Positions 1 through 9,150 of a stretch of 64,000 bases of DNA are shown piece by piece (within the stretch, counting starts at the first letter, position 1; each line of letters begins with the position of its first letter). The position numbers and the translations under genes were made by a program. The stretch is from Streptomyces marispadix (GTDB taxonomy: Bacteria; Actinomycetota; Actinomycetes; Streptomycetales; Streptomycetaceae): assembly GCF_022524345.1 (NCBI RefSeq), contig NZ_JAKWJU010000002.1:310001-374000 (forward strand). The letters are read 5' to 3'. The notes under the pieces are model-generated. The model was not told the origin of the DNA. It did no database searches and saw only the letters and a list, made by a program, of their open reading frames with translations.

Positions 1-612
1 CTCGCGCAGCGCCGATACGACGCCTGTGTGCCGGTCCTGGCACTGGTTGAGCTGCATGGGGCCGCTGACGTAGACGATGCTGTCGTGGCCCTGCTGGAGG
101 AGGTGGCGGGCGGCGAGTTCACCGCCGAGTACGTCGTTCACGGAGACCGAGCAGCCCTCGGCGGTGGGCAGGACGCGGTCGACCGAGACATGAGGGATGC
201 CGTGCCGCTGGAACGCGGCGAGATTGCCGCCGCTGGTGTCCGCCGGGGTGACGAGGACGCCGCGCACCCGCTGTTCGGCGAAGAGCGCGAGATAGTCGGC
301 CTCCTCCGAAGGGCTCTGCGCGCTGTTGCAGAGCATCACCCCCAGGCCCGCGGCCCGCGCGGCGCGTTCCGCACCGCAGGCGACGTCCACGAAGAACGGA
401 TTCGCCATGTCCAGCACCAGCAGCGCGATGATCCGGCTCCGTCCGGCACGTAGCTGGCGTGCGGACTCGCTTCGTACATAGCCGAGCCGGCGTATCGCGG
501 CGCGGACCTTGTCCCGGGTTTCCGAGGAGACCGCCTGGGGCCGGTTGATGACGTTGGAGACCGTGCCGACGGACACTCCGGCCGCCCGCGCCACGTCTTT
601 GATGCCCACCAT
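1..612 (-). CDS. LacI-family transcriptional regulator (partial, C-terminus outside window)
   Basis: The visible 204 residues begin with a classic LacI helix-turn-helix (IKDVARAAGVSVGTVSNVIN, residues 3-22), then the hinge region and the start of the periplasmic-binding-protein-like sensor domain (RIIALLVLDMANPFF). The frame runs off the left edge, so the effector-binding half is incomplete. The ATG at 610-612 has an AGGA almost touching it; the next codon, a GTG at 607-609, has better spacing and may be the true start. The gene is divergent from rhaI, and a perfect LacI-type palindrome lies at the rhaI promoter, so it is inferred to be the rhamnose-locus repressor. The inducer cannot be read from the sequence. 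Confidence 0.9.
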   Translation of the reverse strand, partial: MVGIKDVARAAGVSVGTVSNVINRPQAVSSETRDKVRAAIRRLGYVRSESARQLRAGRSRIIALLVLDMANPFFVDVACGAERAARAAGLGVMLCNSAQSPSEEADYLALFAEQRVRGVLVTPADTSGGNLAAFQRHGIPHVSVDRVLPTAEGCSVSVNDVLGGELAARHLLQQGHDSIVYVSGPMQLNQCQDRHTGVVSALRE

Positions 613-925
613 TCCTGCCACGAGCGCTCATGCTACGCAGCGGGCGCCGGGCAGGAACCGCAGAGGAAGAGGAGGAAGGGGGAAGGAAAGGGATGAAGAG
701 GATGAAGGGACGCGGATGGGCGCGGCGGAAGGAGCAGACGGGCCGGGGCGGACCCCTCTTGCGCGCGAATTCCCCGTTCCTTTACGGGAGTCGGCGACCG
801 CGGCGACCTCCCATGAGCCCCGCGCCGAACTCGGGCCGCGCGGCGCGGAGCCGGGCACGGTGCGGACGCGCCGTCGGCGCTGGCGCCCGGGGCGCCGTCC
901 CGACTCCGCGCCGGTTACGGCCCTG

Positions 926-954
926 TTGACGCCCGTGGAGCGCGGAAGTAGCTT
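926..954 (+). promoter_or_regulatory. Predicted rhaI promoter
   Basis: TTGACG at 926-931 and TAGCTT at 949-954 are separated by exactly 17 bp. This puts transcription start near 961, directly in front of the palindromic operator. It is the best sigma-70-like match upstream of rhaI. Confidence 0.65.
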
Positions 955-964
955 TCCGGCAGCC

Positions 965-976
965 TGAAACGTTTCA
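965..976. promoter_or_regulatory. LacI-type operator palindrome
   Basis: TGAAACGTTTCA is a perfect 12-bp palindrome with the central CG typical of LacI/GalR-family operators. It lies about 10 bp downstream of the predicted -10 box, a position where a bound repressor would block transcription. The divergent regulator at 1-612 is the obvious candidate ligand. Confidence 0.7.
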
Positions 977-1094
977 CAGTGCCGTCAGCGGCGGGAATGC
1001 CGAACATCCACGGGCACCGGCTGTGTGGAACGCCGTACGACCGCTCAACTGCCGCCCCACCGCGGCACGTTGAAGCCCTGCCGGAGGGAGTCGC

Positions 1095-2267
1095 ATGTCA
1101 GGCCCGTACCCGGCGGCCGTCACGGCCGCCCTCGCCGCGCAGCGGATCGAGACGCCCTCGTGGGCGTACGGCAACTCGGGCACCCGCTTCAAGGTCTTCG
1201 CGCAGCCGGGGGTGCCGCGTACCCCCGAGGAGAAGCTCGACGACGCGGCCCGTGTCCACGAGCACACCGGGGTCGCCCCCGACGTCGCCCTGCACATCCC
1301 CTGGGACAGGTGCGACGACTACGGTGCGCTCGCCTCCTACGCACGAGAGCGCGGCCTGCGCCTCGGCACGGTCAACTCCAACGTCTTCCAGGACGACGAC
1401 TACAAGCTCGGCTCGGTCACTCATCCCGACGCCGCCGTGCGCCGCAAGGCCCTGGACCATCTGCTTGAGTGCGTCGACATCATGGACGCGACGGGTTCGC
1501 GCGATCTGAAGCTGTGGTTCGCCGACGGCACCAACTACCCCGGCCAGGACGACATACGGGCCCGGCAGGAGCGGCTGGCCGAGGCGCTGGCCACGGTCCG
1601 CGACCGGCTAGGCGAGGGGCAGCGGATGCTGCTGGAGTACAAGCTCTTCGAGCCGTCCTTCTACACCACCGACGTCCCCGACTGGGGCACGGCCTACGCC
1701 CACTGCCTCAAGCTGGGCCCGAAGGCACGTGTCGTCGTCGACACCGGACACCACGCGCCGGGCACCAACATCGAGTTCATCGTCGCGCTGCTGCTGCGGG
1801 AGGGAAAGCTCGGGGGCTTCGACTTCAACTCCCGCTTCTACGCGGACGACGATCTGATGGCGGGGGCCGCCGACCCCTTCCAGCTCTTCCGCATCATGTA
1901 CGAAGTGGTGCGCGGCGGAGGGCTGGAGAGCGGCGCGGGGGTCTCGTTCATGCTGGACCAGTGCCACAACATCGAGCCGAAGATCCCCGCGGTCATCCGC
2001 TCGGTGATGAACGTCCAGGAGGCCACGGCGAAGGCGCTGCTCGTGGACACCGCGGCGCTGGAGGGCGCCCAGCGCTCCGGTGATGTACTGGGCGCCAACG
2101 CCGTACTGATGGACGCATACGACACCGACGTACGGCCGCTGCTCGCCGGGGTGCGGGAGGCCTGCGGCCTGGACCCGGACCCGGTCGGGGCATACCGCCG
2201 TTCGGGATGGGCGGAGAGGATCGTCGAGGAACGCAAGGGCGGACAACAGGCGGGCTGGGGAGCGTAG
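1095..2267 (+). CDS. rhaI: L-rhamnose isomerase
   Basis: The 390-aa TIM-barrel sugar isomerase resembles the Pseudomonas stutzeri-type L-rhamnose isomerase. It converts L-rhamnose to L-rhamnulose in the cytoplasm. The metal-site segments are visible: LLEYKLFEPSFY (residues 179-190), VVVDTGHHAPGTN (213-225) and FDFNSRFYADDD (242-253). The start is supported by GGAGGGAG at 1083-1090. The gene opens a rhamnose operon and is followed 6 bp later by the aldolase/dehydrogenase. No rhamnulokinase gene is present in this window; it may lie beyond the left edge. Confidence 0.93.
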   Translation: MSGPYPAAVTAALAAQRIETPSWAYGNSGTRFKVFAQPGVPRTPEEKLDDAARVHEHTGVAPDVALHIPWDRCDDYGALASYARERGLRLGTVNSNVFQDDDYKLGSVTHPDAAVRRKALDHLLECVDIMDATGSRDLKLWFADGTNYPGQDDIRARQERLAEALATVRDRLGEGQRMLLEYKLFEPSFYTTDVPDWGTAYAHCLKLGPKARVVVDTGHHAPGTNIEFIVALLLREGKLGGFDFNSRFYADDDLMAGAADPFQLFRIMYEVVRGGGLESGAGVSFMLDQCHNIEPKIPAVIRSVMNVQEATAKALLVDTAALEGAQRSGDVLGANAVLMDAYDTDVRPLLAGVREACGLDPDPVGAYRRSGWAERIVEERKGGQQAGWGA

Positions 2268-2273
2268 TTCGGC

Positions 2274-4460
2274 ATGACGGCAGCACAACCCGGCGGGCAG
2301 GGGCAGGACCACGACCCCGAGCGGCAGGGGCAGCACCCGCGAGAGGGGCGACGGGAGCGGCGGGACTCGCCCGTCGGTGAACTTCTCGCCCGCTCCCACC
2401 GCCTCGGTGCCGACCCGCGCAACACCAACTACGCGGGAGGCAACACCTCCGCCAAGGGCCTGGCGCCCGACCCCGTCACCGGCGAGGACACCGAGCTGCT
2501 GTGGGTCAAGGGCTCCGGCGGCGATCTGGGCACCCTCACCGCCGGCGGTCTGGCGGTGCTGCGCCTCGACCGGCTGCGCGCGCTGAGGGACGTACACCCC
2601 GGTGCCGAGCACGAGAACGAGGACGAGGACGAGGACGAGGGCAAGGACGAGGGCAAGGACCAGGGCAAGGACCGGGACGAGGACGAAACGGCCGCCGCCC
2701 TCGACTACTGCCTGCACGGCAAGGGCGGGGCGGCGCCCTCCATCGACACGGCCATGCACGGCCTGCTCGACGCCGTGCACGTCGACCATCTCCACCCCGA
2801 CTCGGGCATCGCCCTGGCCTGCGCCGCCGACGGGGAGAGGCTGACCCGGGAGTGCTTCGGCGACAGCGTGGCGTGGGTGCCCTGGCGCCGCCCGGGGTTC
2901 CGGCTCGGCCTGGACGTCGCGGCCGTGAAGCGGGACAACCCGCGAGCGATCGGCTGTGTGCTGGGCGGCCACGGCATCACCGCATGGGGCGATACGAGCG
3001 AGGAGTGCGAACGCAACTCGCTGCACATCATCGGCACCGCCGCCGCCTTCCTCACCGAGCACGGCAGGCCGGACCCGTTCGGCCCGGTGCAGCGCGGCTA
3101 CGAGCCGCTTCCCCGCACGGAACGGCGTGAACGGGCCGCGGCGCTGGCCCCGTTGATCCGCGGACTCGCCTCGGCCGACAGGCCGCAGATCGGCCACTTC
3201 GACGACTCCCCGCTCGTGCTGGACTTCCTCTCCCGCACGGAGCACCCGCGCCTCGCCGCGCTGGGCACCTCCTGCCCCGACCACTTCCTGCGTACGAAGA
3301 TCCGTCCGCTCGTACTCGACCTGCCCCCGACGGCGCCGCTCCCCGAAGTCGAGGCACGTCTGCGCAAGTTGCACGAGGAGTACCGAACCGCCTACCGCGC
3401 CTACTACGAGCGGCACGCGGGCCCCGGCTCGCCCCCGATGCGCGGCGCGGACCCGGCGATCGTGCTGGTGCCGGGCGTGGGGATGTTCTCGTACGGCAGG
3501 GACAAGGCGACCGCCCGGGTGGCCGGGGAGTTCTACGTCAACGCGATCAACGTGATGCACGGCGCCGAAGCGGTCTCGGCGTACGCGCCCATCCCGGAGT
3601 CGGAGAAGTTCCGCATCGAGTACTGGGAGCTGGAGGAGGCCAAGCTGCGCCGCATGCCGCCGCCGAGGCCGCTGGCGACGAGGGTGGCACTGGTGACCGG
3701 CGCAGCTTCCGGCATCGGCCGGGCGATCGCGCGCCGCCTGTGCTCTGAGGGCGCCTGCGTGGCCGTCGCCGACCGGGACGCGGCGGGCGCGCAGGAGGTC
3801 GCCGGTGAACTCGGCGGTCCCGACAGGGCGTTCGCCGTCGCCGTCGACGTGACGTCCGAGGAGCAGATCACGGCGGCCTTCCGGGAGGCGGTGCTGGCCT
3901 TCGGCGGCGTCGATCTCGTCGTCAACAACGCCGGTGTGTCCCTCTCCAAGCCGCTGGCGGAGACCACGGCGGAGGACTGGGACGCCCAGCACGGAATCAT
4001 GGCCCGCGGCTCCTTCCTCGTCTCCCGCGAGGCGGCACGGGTGATGGCCGCCCAGGGCATGGGCGGCGACATCGTCTACATCGCCTCCAAGAACGGCGTC
4101 TTCGCCGGGCCCAACAACATCGCCTACGGCGCCGCCAAGGCCGACCAGGCGCATCAGGTGCGGCTGCTCGCCGCCGAACTCGGCGAGCTGGGCATCCGCG
4201 TCAACGGCGTCAACCCCGACGGCGTGGTGCGCGGTTCGGGGATCTTCGCGGGCGACTGGGGCGCACGGCGTGCCGCCGTGCACGGGGTGCCGCAGGACAG
4301 GCTCGGCGAGTTCTACGCCCAGCGCACGCTGCTGAAGCGGGAGGTGCTGCCGGAGCATGTGGCGGGCGCCGTGTTCGCGCTGACCGGGGGCGATCTCAGC
4401 CGTACCACCGGGGTGCACATTCCCGTCGACGCCGGGGTCCCGGCGGCTTTCCTGCGCTGA
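2274..4460 (+). CDS. rhaEW: Bifunctional rhamnulose-1-phosphate aldolase / lactaldehyde dehydrogenase
   Basis: The 728-aa fusion has an N-terminal class II aldolase domain (about residues 25-435, zinc-site-like HVDHLHPDS) and a C-terminal short-chain dehydrogenase. The latter has the Rossmann motif TGAASGIG near residue 475, serine in YIASKNG near 603 and YGAAK near 617. In this family the protein cleaves rhamnulose-1-phosphate to DHAP and lactaldehyde and oxidises the lactaldehyde to lactate. An acidic/lysine low-complexity stretch at about residues 110-140, coded by imperfect 6-bp repeats (2603-2692), interrupts the aldolase half. The lactate product fits the lutABC genes that follow on the same strand. 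Confidence 0.9.
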   Translation: MTAAQPGGQGQDHDPERQGQHPREGRRERRDSPVGELLARSHRLGADPRNTNYAGGNTSAKGLAPDPVTGEDTELLWVKGSGGDLGTLTAGGLAVLRLDRLRALRDVHPGAEHENEDEDEDEGKDEGKDQGKDRDEDETAAALDYCLHGKGGAAPSIDTAMHGLLDAVHVDHLHPDSGIALACAADGERLTRECFGDSVAWVPWRRPGFRLGLDVAAVKRDNPRAIGCVLGGHGITAWGDTSEECERNSLHIIGTAAAFLTEHGRPDPFGPVQRGYEPLPRTERRERAAALAPLIRGLASADRPQIGHFDDSPLVLDFLSRTEHPRLAALGTSCPDHFLRTKIRPLVLDLPPTAPLPEVEARLRKLHEEYRTAYRAYYERHAGPGSPPMRGADPAIVLVPGVGMFSYGRDKATARVAGEFYVNAINVMHGAEAVSAYAPIPESEKFRIEYWELEEAKLRRMPPPRPLATRVALVTGAASGIGRAIARRLCSEGACVAVADRDAAGAQEVAGELGGPDRAFAVAVDVTSEEQITAAFREAVLAFGGVDLVVNNAGVSLSKPLAETTAEDWDAQHGIMARGSFLVSREAARVMAAQGMGGDIVYIASKNGVFAGPNNIAYGAAKADQAHQVRLLAAELGELGIRVNGVNPDGVVRGSGIFAGDWGARRAAVHGVPQDRLGEFYAQRTLLKREVLPEHVAGAVFALTGGDLSRTTGVHIPVDAGVPAAFLR
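2603..2692 (+). repeat. In-frame hexamer-like repeat inside rhaEW
   Basis: Imperfect GACGAG / GGCAAG-type 6-bp units encode a Glu-Asp-Lys-Gly-rich stretch within the aldolase domain. It looks like a microsatellite expansion and would form a charged surface loop. Confidence 0.8.
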
Positions 4461-4733
4461 GGGGGCGACTGCGCGCTCCCCGGCGGCAGTTCACCGGCCG
4501 CTGCGGCGCTTCACCGCCCCTCCTGCTGCGGAAGTCCACCGCGCCCTGCCCCGGTCTCGGATGCACATGGCGTGCTCGGCGGCGACCTGGGGGTGGCCGG
4601 AAGACTCCTTTATGACACCCTTCCGCTGCGGACGTACGAACCGTCCGGCTCGCCCGGCGGTCCGAGGACTCGTACCGGGCGGCGGGGTATGTCACTCGGT
4701 GGCCGCCCGTGAAGAAGGGACTAGGAGGAGACC

Positions 4734-5450
4734 GTGCGGGTCGCACTCTTCATCACCTGCATCAACGACGCGCTCTACCCCCGCACGGGCCGGGCCGTCG
4801 TGACACTCCTGGAACGGCTGGGCGTCGAGGTCGGCTTCCCCGCCGCCCAGAGCTGCTGCGGGCAGCCGCAGTTCAACACCGGCTACCACAGCGAGGCCGC
4901 ACCTCTGGCCCGCCGCTACGCGGACGCCTTCCACGGCTACGACCACGTCGTCGTCCCCTCCGGTTCGTGCGCCGCGATGGTGCGGGACAACTATCCGCGC
5001 ATCGACGAGGAGGCCACGAGGGAGGCCGTGGCGGGCACATACGAACTCACCGAGTTCCTCGTCGACGTGCTCGGCGTGACCGATGTGGGCGCGTACTACC
5101 CGCACACCGTCACCTACCACCCGACGTGCCACGGGCTGCGCATGCTCGGCCTCGGCGACCGTCCGCGCCGCCTGCTTCAGGCCGTGAAGGGGCTGCGGCT
5201 GGTCGAGTTGGAGGGAGCGGAGGAATGCTGCGGCTTCGGCGGCACCTTCGCCGTGAAGAACCCCGACGTCTCCGCCGCCATGGGCGCGGACAAGGCCCGC
5301 CACATCGAGGAGACGGACGCCGAGACCGTCTGCACCGTCGACAACTCCTGCCTCATGCACATCGGCGGCACCCTGTCGCGCCGCGGCTCCGCGACGCGGC
5401 CCGTACACATCGCCGAGATCCTGGCCGGCACCGAGGAGGCGCCACTGTGA
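4734..5450 (+). CDS. lutA: LutA/LldE-like (Fe-S)-binding lactate utilization protein
   Basis: The 238-aa protein has two cysteine-rich CCG repeats (QSCCGQP near residue 40 and EECCGFGGTF near 163), which hold the Fe-S centre in this family. LutABC oxidises L-lactate to pyruvate and passes electrons to the respiratory chain. The GTG start at 4734 has a strong AGGAGGAG ribosome-binding site at 4723-4730. It sits 273 bp after rhaEW and overlaps lutB at GTGA. The position downstream of the rhamnose genes suggests it disposes of rhamnose-derived lactate. Confidence 0.92.
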   Translation: MRVALFITCINDALYPRTGRAVVTLLERLGVEVGFPAAQSCCGQPQFNTGYHSEAAPLARRYADAFHGYDHVVVPSGSCAAMVRDNYPRIDEEATREAVAGTYELTEFLVDVLGVTDVGAYYPHTVTYHPTCHGLRMLGLGDRPRRLLQAVKGLRLVELEGAEECCGFGGTFAVKNPDVSAAMGADKARHIEETDAETVCTVDNSCLMHIGGTLSRRGSATRPVHIAEILAGTEEAPL

Positions 5451-6955
5451 GCGGTACGTATCTGGGCATGCCCTCGTTTCCGAAGGCCGCGGCCGCATCG
5501 ACGCGCGACATGCGTCTGCGCGGCAATCTGCGGCACGCGACCGGCACCATCCGCGCCAAACGCGCCCAGGCCGTAAGCGAGTTGGGCGACTGGGACGGGC
5601 TGCGGTCGGCGGGCGCCGCGCTCAAGGACCGCACGCTGCGCCATCTCGACCGCTATCTGGTGCAGTTGGAGTCCGCGGTGACCGCGGCGGGCGGCCAGGT
5701 GCACTGGGCGCGGGACGCGGAGGAGGCCAACCGGATCGTCACGGACCTCGTAAGGGAGACGGGCGAGACGGACGTCGTCAAGGTCAAGTCCATGGCCACG
5801 CAGGAGATCGGGCTCAACGACGCGCTCGCGAAGGCCGGTATCTCCGCCTACGAGACCGACCTCGCCGAGCTGATCGTGCAGCTCGGCGACGACCTGCCGT
5901 CGCACATCCTCGTCCCCGCCATCCACCGCAACCGCGACCAGATCCGCGACATCTTCCGCGAGCGGATGGGCGATTGGGGGCGCGCGGCGCCCAGGGGGCT
6001 CAGCGACGACCCGTCGGAACTCGCGGAGGCCGCGCGGCTGCATCTGCGGGAGAAGTTCCTCGACGCCAAGGTCGGCATCTCCGGAGCGAACTTCATGGTG
6101 GCCGAGACCGGCACGCTCGTGGTCGTCGAGTCCGAGGGCAACGGGCGGATGTGCCTGACGCTTCCGGAGACCCTGATCTCGGTGGTCGGCATCGAGAAGA
6201 CGGTGCCTACCTGGCAGGACCTGGAGGTCTTCCTCCAGACCCTGCCGCGCTCCTCCACGGCGGAGCGCATGAACCCCTACACCTCCACCTGGACGGGCAC
6301 CACCGACGAGGACGGGCCGTCGGTCTTCCATCTCGTGCTGCTCGACAACGGGCGTACCGACGCGCTGGCCGACACGGTGGGGCGGCAGGCGCTGCGCTGC
6401 ATCCGCTGCTCCGCGTGCCTGAACGTCTGCCCCGTCTACGAACGCGCCGGCGGGCACGCCTACGGCTCGGCCTATCCCGGCCCGATCGGTGCGATCCTCA
6501 CCCCTCAACTACGGGGTGTGCAGAGCGAGTTGGACGCGTCGCTGCCGTATGCGTCGTCCCTGTGCGGAGCGTGCTACGAGGTGTGCCCCGTCGCCATCGA
6601 CATCCCGGAGGTGCTGGTGCACCTGCGGGAACGCGTCTCCGAGGGCGGCACCGTCAGCGTCCGCGGGCGTAAGACCACCATCGAACCCGCGAAGGGTCAC
6701 GCCGCCGAACGCGCCGTGATGAGGGCCGCCCGCTGGGCGTTCGACCATCCGCGCGCCCTGCGCACCGGCCAGCGGCTGGCCTCCCGTGCGCGGCGGCTGA
6801 CCCCACGGCGGCTTCCGCTGCCCGGTCCCGGCAGGGCCTGGTCCGACAGCCGCGATCTGCCACGGCCGGCGCCGGAGTCCTTCCGCGACTGGTGGCGCCG
6901 CACGCGGGGCGAGGAGGCGCCCGCCGAGGGCCGCCTGGAAGGAGGCGACGGGTGA
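5447..6955 (+). CDS. lutB: LutB/LldF-like iron-sulfur lactate utilization protein
   Basis: The 502-aa protein has an N-terminal LUD domain and two C-terminal 4Fe-4S motifs, CIRCSACLNVCP and CGACYEVCP. This is the LutB arrangement. The frame is open upstream to 4709, but translation from GTG at 5447 is favoured because it overlaps the lutA stop (GTGA) and matches the usual family N-terminus. The basic, proline-rich tail of about 80 residues is typical of actinomycete members. It is coupled to lutC by another GTGA overlap. Confidence 0.92.
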   Translation: MSGTYLGMPSFPKAAAASTRDMRLRGNLRHATGTIRAKRAQAVSELGDWDGLRSAGAALKDRTLRHLDRYLVQLESAVTAAGGQVHWARDAEEANRIVTDLVRETGETDVVKVKSMATQEIGLNDALAKAGISAYETDLAELIVQLGDDLPSHILVPAIHRNRDQIRDIFRERMGDWGRAAPRGLSDDPSELAEAARLHLREKFLDAKVGISGANFMVAETGTLVVVESEGNGRMCLTLPETLISVVGIEKTVPTWQDLEVFLQTLPRSSTAERMNPYTSTWTGTTDEDGPSVFHLVLLDNGRTDALADTVGRQALRCIRCSACLNVCPVYERAGGHAYGSAYPGPIGAILTPQLRGVQSELDASLPYASSLCGACYEVCPVAIDIPEVLVHLRERVSEGGTVSVRGRKTTIEPAKGHAAERAVMRAARWAFDHPRALRTGQRLASRARRLTPRRLPLPGPGRAWSDSRDLPRPAPESFRDWWRRTRGEEAPAEGRLEGGDG

Positions 6956-7677
6956 ACGACCCGGTACGGAGGCAGGAGTCGGGCCGCGACGACGGCATGA
7001 ACGACGGCCTGGCCAACGGCATCCACGACGGCCTGGACGCCCGTGAGGTCGTGCTGGCACGCATCCGGCACGCCCTCGCCGACGTGCCGCCCTCGGAGAC
7101 CCCCGAGGACGCGGCCGTGCCCAGGGACTACTGGACCGCCCACGCCGAACGCACCGACGCACAGCGCCTCGACCTGCTCGCGGAGCACCTCGCCGACTAC
7201 CGCGCCGTCGTCCACCGCTGCACGCCCGGACGGCTGCCCGCCACGATCGCGGAGTCGCTGGCCGCACGCGGCGCCCGCAGCGTCGTGGCACCGCCGGGCG
7301 TCCCGTCCGGCTGGCTGCCGCCGGAGGTCGAACGCGTCGCCGACGACCCGTCGATGACGCCGCGCGAACTCGACGCCCTCGACAGCGTCGTGACGGGCTG
7401 TGCCGTCGCGGTCGCGGAGACCGGCACGATCGTGCTGGACGGCGGCCAGGACCAGGGCAGGCGCCGGATCTCGCTCGTACCGGACCACCACATCTGCGTA
7501 GTGCGCGCCCCGGAACAGATCGTCGACTCCGTGCCGCAGGCACTGGCGAGGCTCGACCCGGCCCGCCCGCAGACATGGATCTCCGGGCCTTCGGCCACCA
7601 GCGACATCGAACTCGACCGTGTGGAAGGGGTGCACGGTCCCCGAACCCTCGAGGTGGTCATCACCTGCGCGGAGTGA
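6952..7677 (+). CDS. lutC: LutC/LldG-like lactate utilization protein
   Basis: The 241-aa LUD-domain protein is the third component of the LutABC lactate oxidation complex. Conserved blocks GCAVAVAETGTIVLDGGQ and ISGPSATSDIELDRVEGVHG are clear. The GTG start overlaps the lutB stop. The first 25 residues are a low-complexity Asn-Asp-Gly-rich lead-in; an ATG codon at 6997 (MNDGLANG) is an alternative start. Confidence 0.9.
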   Translation: MNDPVRRQESGRDDGMNDGLANGIHDGLDAREVVLARIRHALADVPPSETPEDAAVPRDYWTAHAERTDAQRLDLLAEHLADYRAVVHRCTPGRLPATIAESLAARGARSVVAPPGVPSGWLPPEVERVADDPSMTPRELDALDSVVTGCAVAVAETGTIVLDGGQDQGRRRISLVPDHHICVVRAPEQIVDSVPQALARLDPARPQTWISGPSATSDIELDRVEGVHGPRTLEVVITCAE

Positions 7678-7737
7678 GCAGCGTGGGGCGAGGGATGTGC
7701 GCCGGTCCCCGGACCACTGCGAACGGCCCCGTGCGAC

Positions 7738-7779
7738 GGGTCCCGTACGAAGGGTCCCGTACGAAGGGTCCCGTACGAA
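7738..7779. repeat. Three perfect 14-bp tandem repeats
   Basis: The unit GGGTCCCGTACGAA occurs three times head to tail at 7738-7751, 7752-7765 and 7766-7779, between lutC and the questin-oxidase-like gene. Each unit contains CGTACG, a palindromic hexamer. No protein is supported across it. Confidence 0.9.
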
Positions 7780-7878
7780 CGGCCGAGGACGGCGGGACCC
7801 GGCACGGCGGTCCCAGGGCGAAAGGCCCAGGTCTCACGCCCGTTACGCATCGCGCCGACCGTGCCTAGCGTCGGAGCC

Positions 7879-9134
7879 ATGGACACCCATGCGACCGGCG
7901 GCGGAACCCTCGACGAGGCACTGGAGCGCCTGCACCACAGCGGCCCGGAACGCGACGGCTGGCTCAGCAACCACGCACCGATGGCAGTGGAGGCACTCGT
8001 ACGGCACGGCCACGCCCCGCACGTACACCGATGGCTCGACGGCTACCGGGACAAGCTGGAGGAGATGCCCGCCCCCTCGTCGCCCGTGACCGACGACGAC
8101 TGGCGGGAGGCACTGGGCGATCCGCGCCGACTGGCCGACTGGATCGGCCACTTCACCAGGGCGCTCGACACCCGGCCCTGGCGCGAGGTGCTGGCCGAGT
8201 GGTGGCCACGGCTGCTTCCGGGGATCAGCGCCGCGGCGACGCACGGTGTGATCCGCGTGGGCCACGCCGTACGCACGCTGCTGGACGACGAGCAGCGCGC
8301 GGCGGCAGAACCGGTCGGACGTCCGTCCGGCGGCGGCAGATCCGCTGGGCCTTCGTCCCCTGGCCCTGGGCCTGGCCCTGCGCCGGCTTCGCCGAGGGTC
8401 GCGGAGCTGGCCCATGCGCTCGGCTACTGGGCCGCACGCCACTCGGTGCTGCCCCGCCTCCGCACCCTGCCGGCGGAGGACTCCTACGACGCGGGCCTCG
8501 CGGCCGTGCCCCGCATCGGCGACCAGAGCGGCGGCATCCGCGAGCGGCTGGCCCGCATCACCGCGCTCCCGGCCCGTACGGAGTTGCGTACGGGTACGGG
8601 GACGCGTACTGGGACGCGTACGGGGCCGGAAGACGCGGAGGACGCGTCACCCCAACCGGCGGAGGCACAAAGGGCGTTGACGGAGCTGGTGCGTGCTGCC
8701 ACCCGCCGTTACGCCACGCACGCACATGGCTCGCCCGTGATGCTCGTCCATTCCGCGACCGCGCCGAACGCCGTACTGCGTACGCTGCCCGCGCTGCCGG
8801 AGAGGCTGTGGCTGCCGAGTCTCGACGCGGCATGGTCCGCGGCCACGGCGGTCACGGCCGCCTACACCCCGGCGGCGGCCGCTCCCCGCCGGCGGCGGCC
8901 CCCTCCCGGCTCACTGCCGAGGAGATCTTCGAGCGGGCCGCGGCACACGGCGACGAACACGTCATCAAGCTCGCGGACACGGCCCTGGACGTGGCGGCCA
9001 GGGATCGCTCCGAGGATGCGGCCGGGGACGTTGCGGCATCGCATGAGGCACACGCACGCGGTCGCGATGACGGCGCCGTGCCCGCCTTCGCCGCCGCCCT
9101 GCGCGCCGTCGAACTGATCGACCCGTCCGGCTGA
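7879..9134 (+). pseudogene. Questin oxidase family (DUF4243) gene with apparent -1 frameshift
   Basis: Residues from MDTHATGGG match the questin-oxidase/DUF4243 family (GWLSNHAPMAVEALVRHGHA, MLVHSATAPNAVLRTLPALP). The family C-terminus (AEEIFERAAAHGDEHVIKLADTALDVA ... AVELIDPSG) continues in another frame from about 8885 to 9134. The original frame instead reads a proline/serine/arginine tail to 9117. Adding one C to the C4 run at 8883-8886 restores a single product of about 418 residues. Two low-complexity inserts (about 8330-8395 and 8575-8640) are also present. The family includes Baeyer-Villiger-type oxidases of secondary metabolism; the function here is unknown. It is either a degraded gene or a sequencing error. 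Confidence 0.75.
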
Positions 9135-9150
9135 GCGGACCAGGCGACGC

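Larger units (their letters stand above)
613..1094. other. Intergenic control region between lacI-type gene and rhaI
   Basis: No convincing gene. It holds a purine-rich tract (about 662-712, G/A almost throughout on the plus strand), then the rhaI promoter (926-954) and operator (965-976) and a leader of about 130 nt before rhaI. The regulator's own promoter was not resolved. Confidence 0.6.

Noticed and set aside
1608..4418. A 936-codon open frame antisense to rhaI and rhaEW
   Set aside because: High-GC third-position bias leaves long open frames opposite real genes; the translated product is low-complexity and matches no family, while the plus strand encodes clear enzymes.
1..9134. Rhamnulokinase (rhaB) or rhamnose transporter genes
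   Set aside because: None of the frames in this part matches a kinase or sugar transporter; they may lie left of the window.
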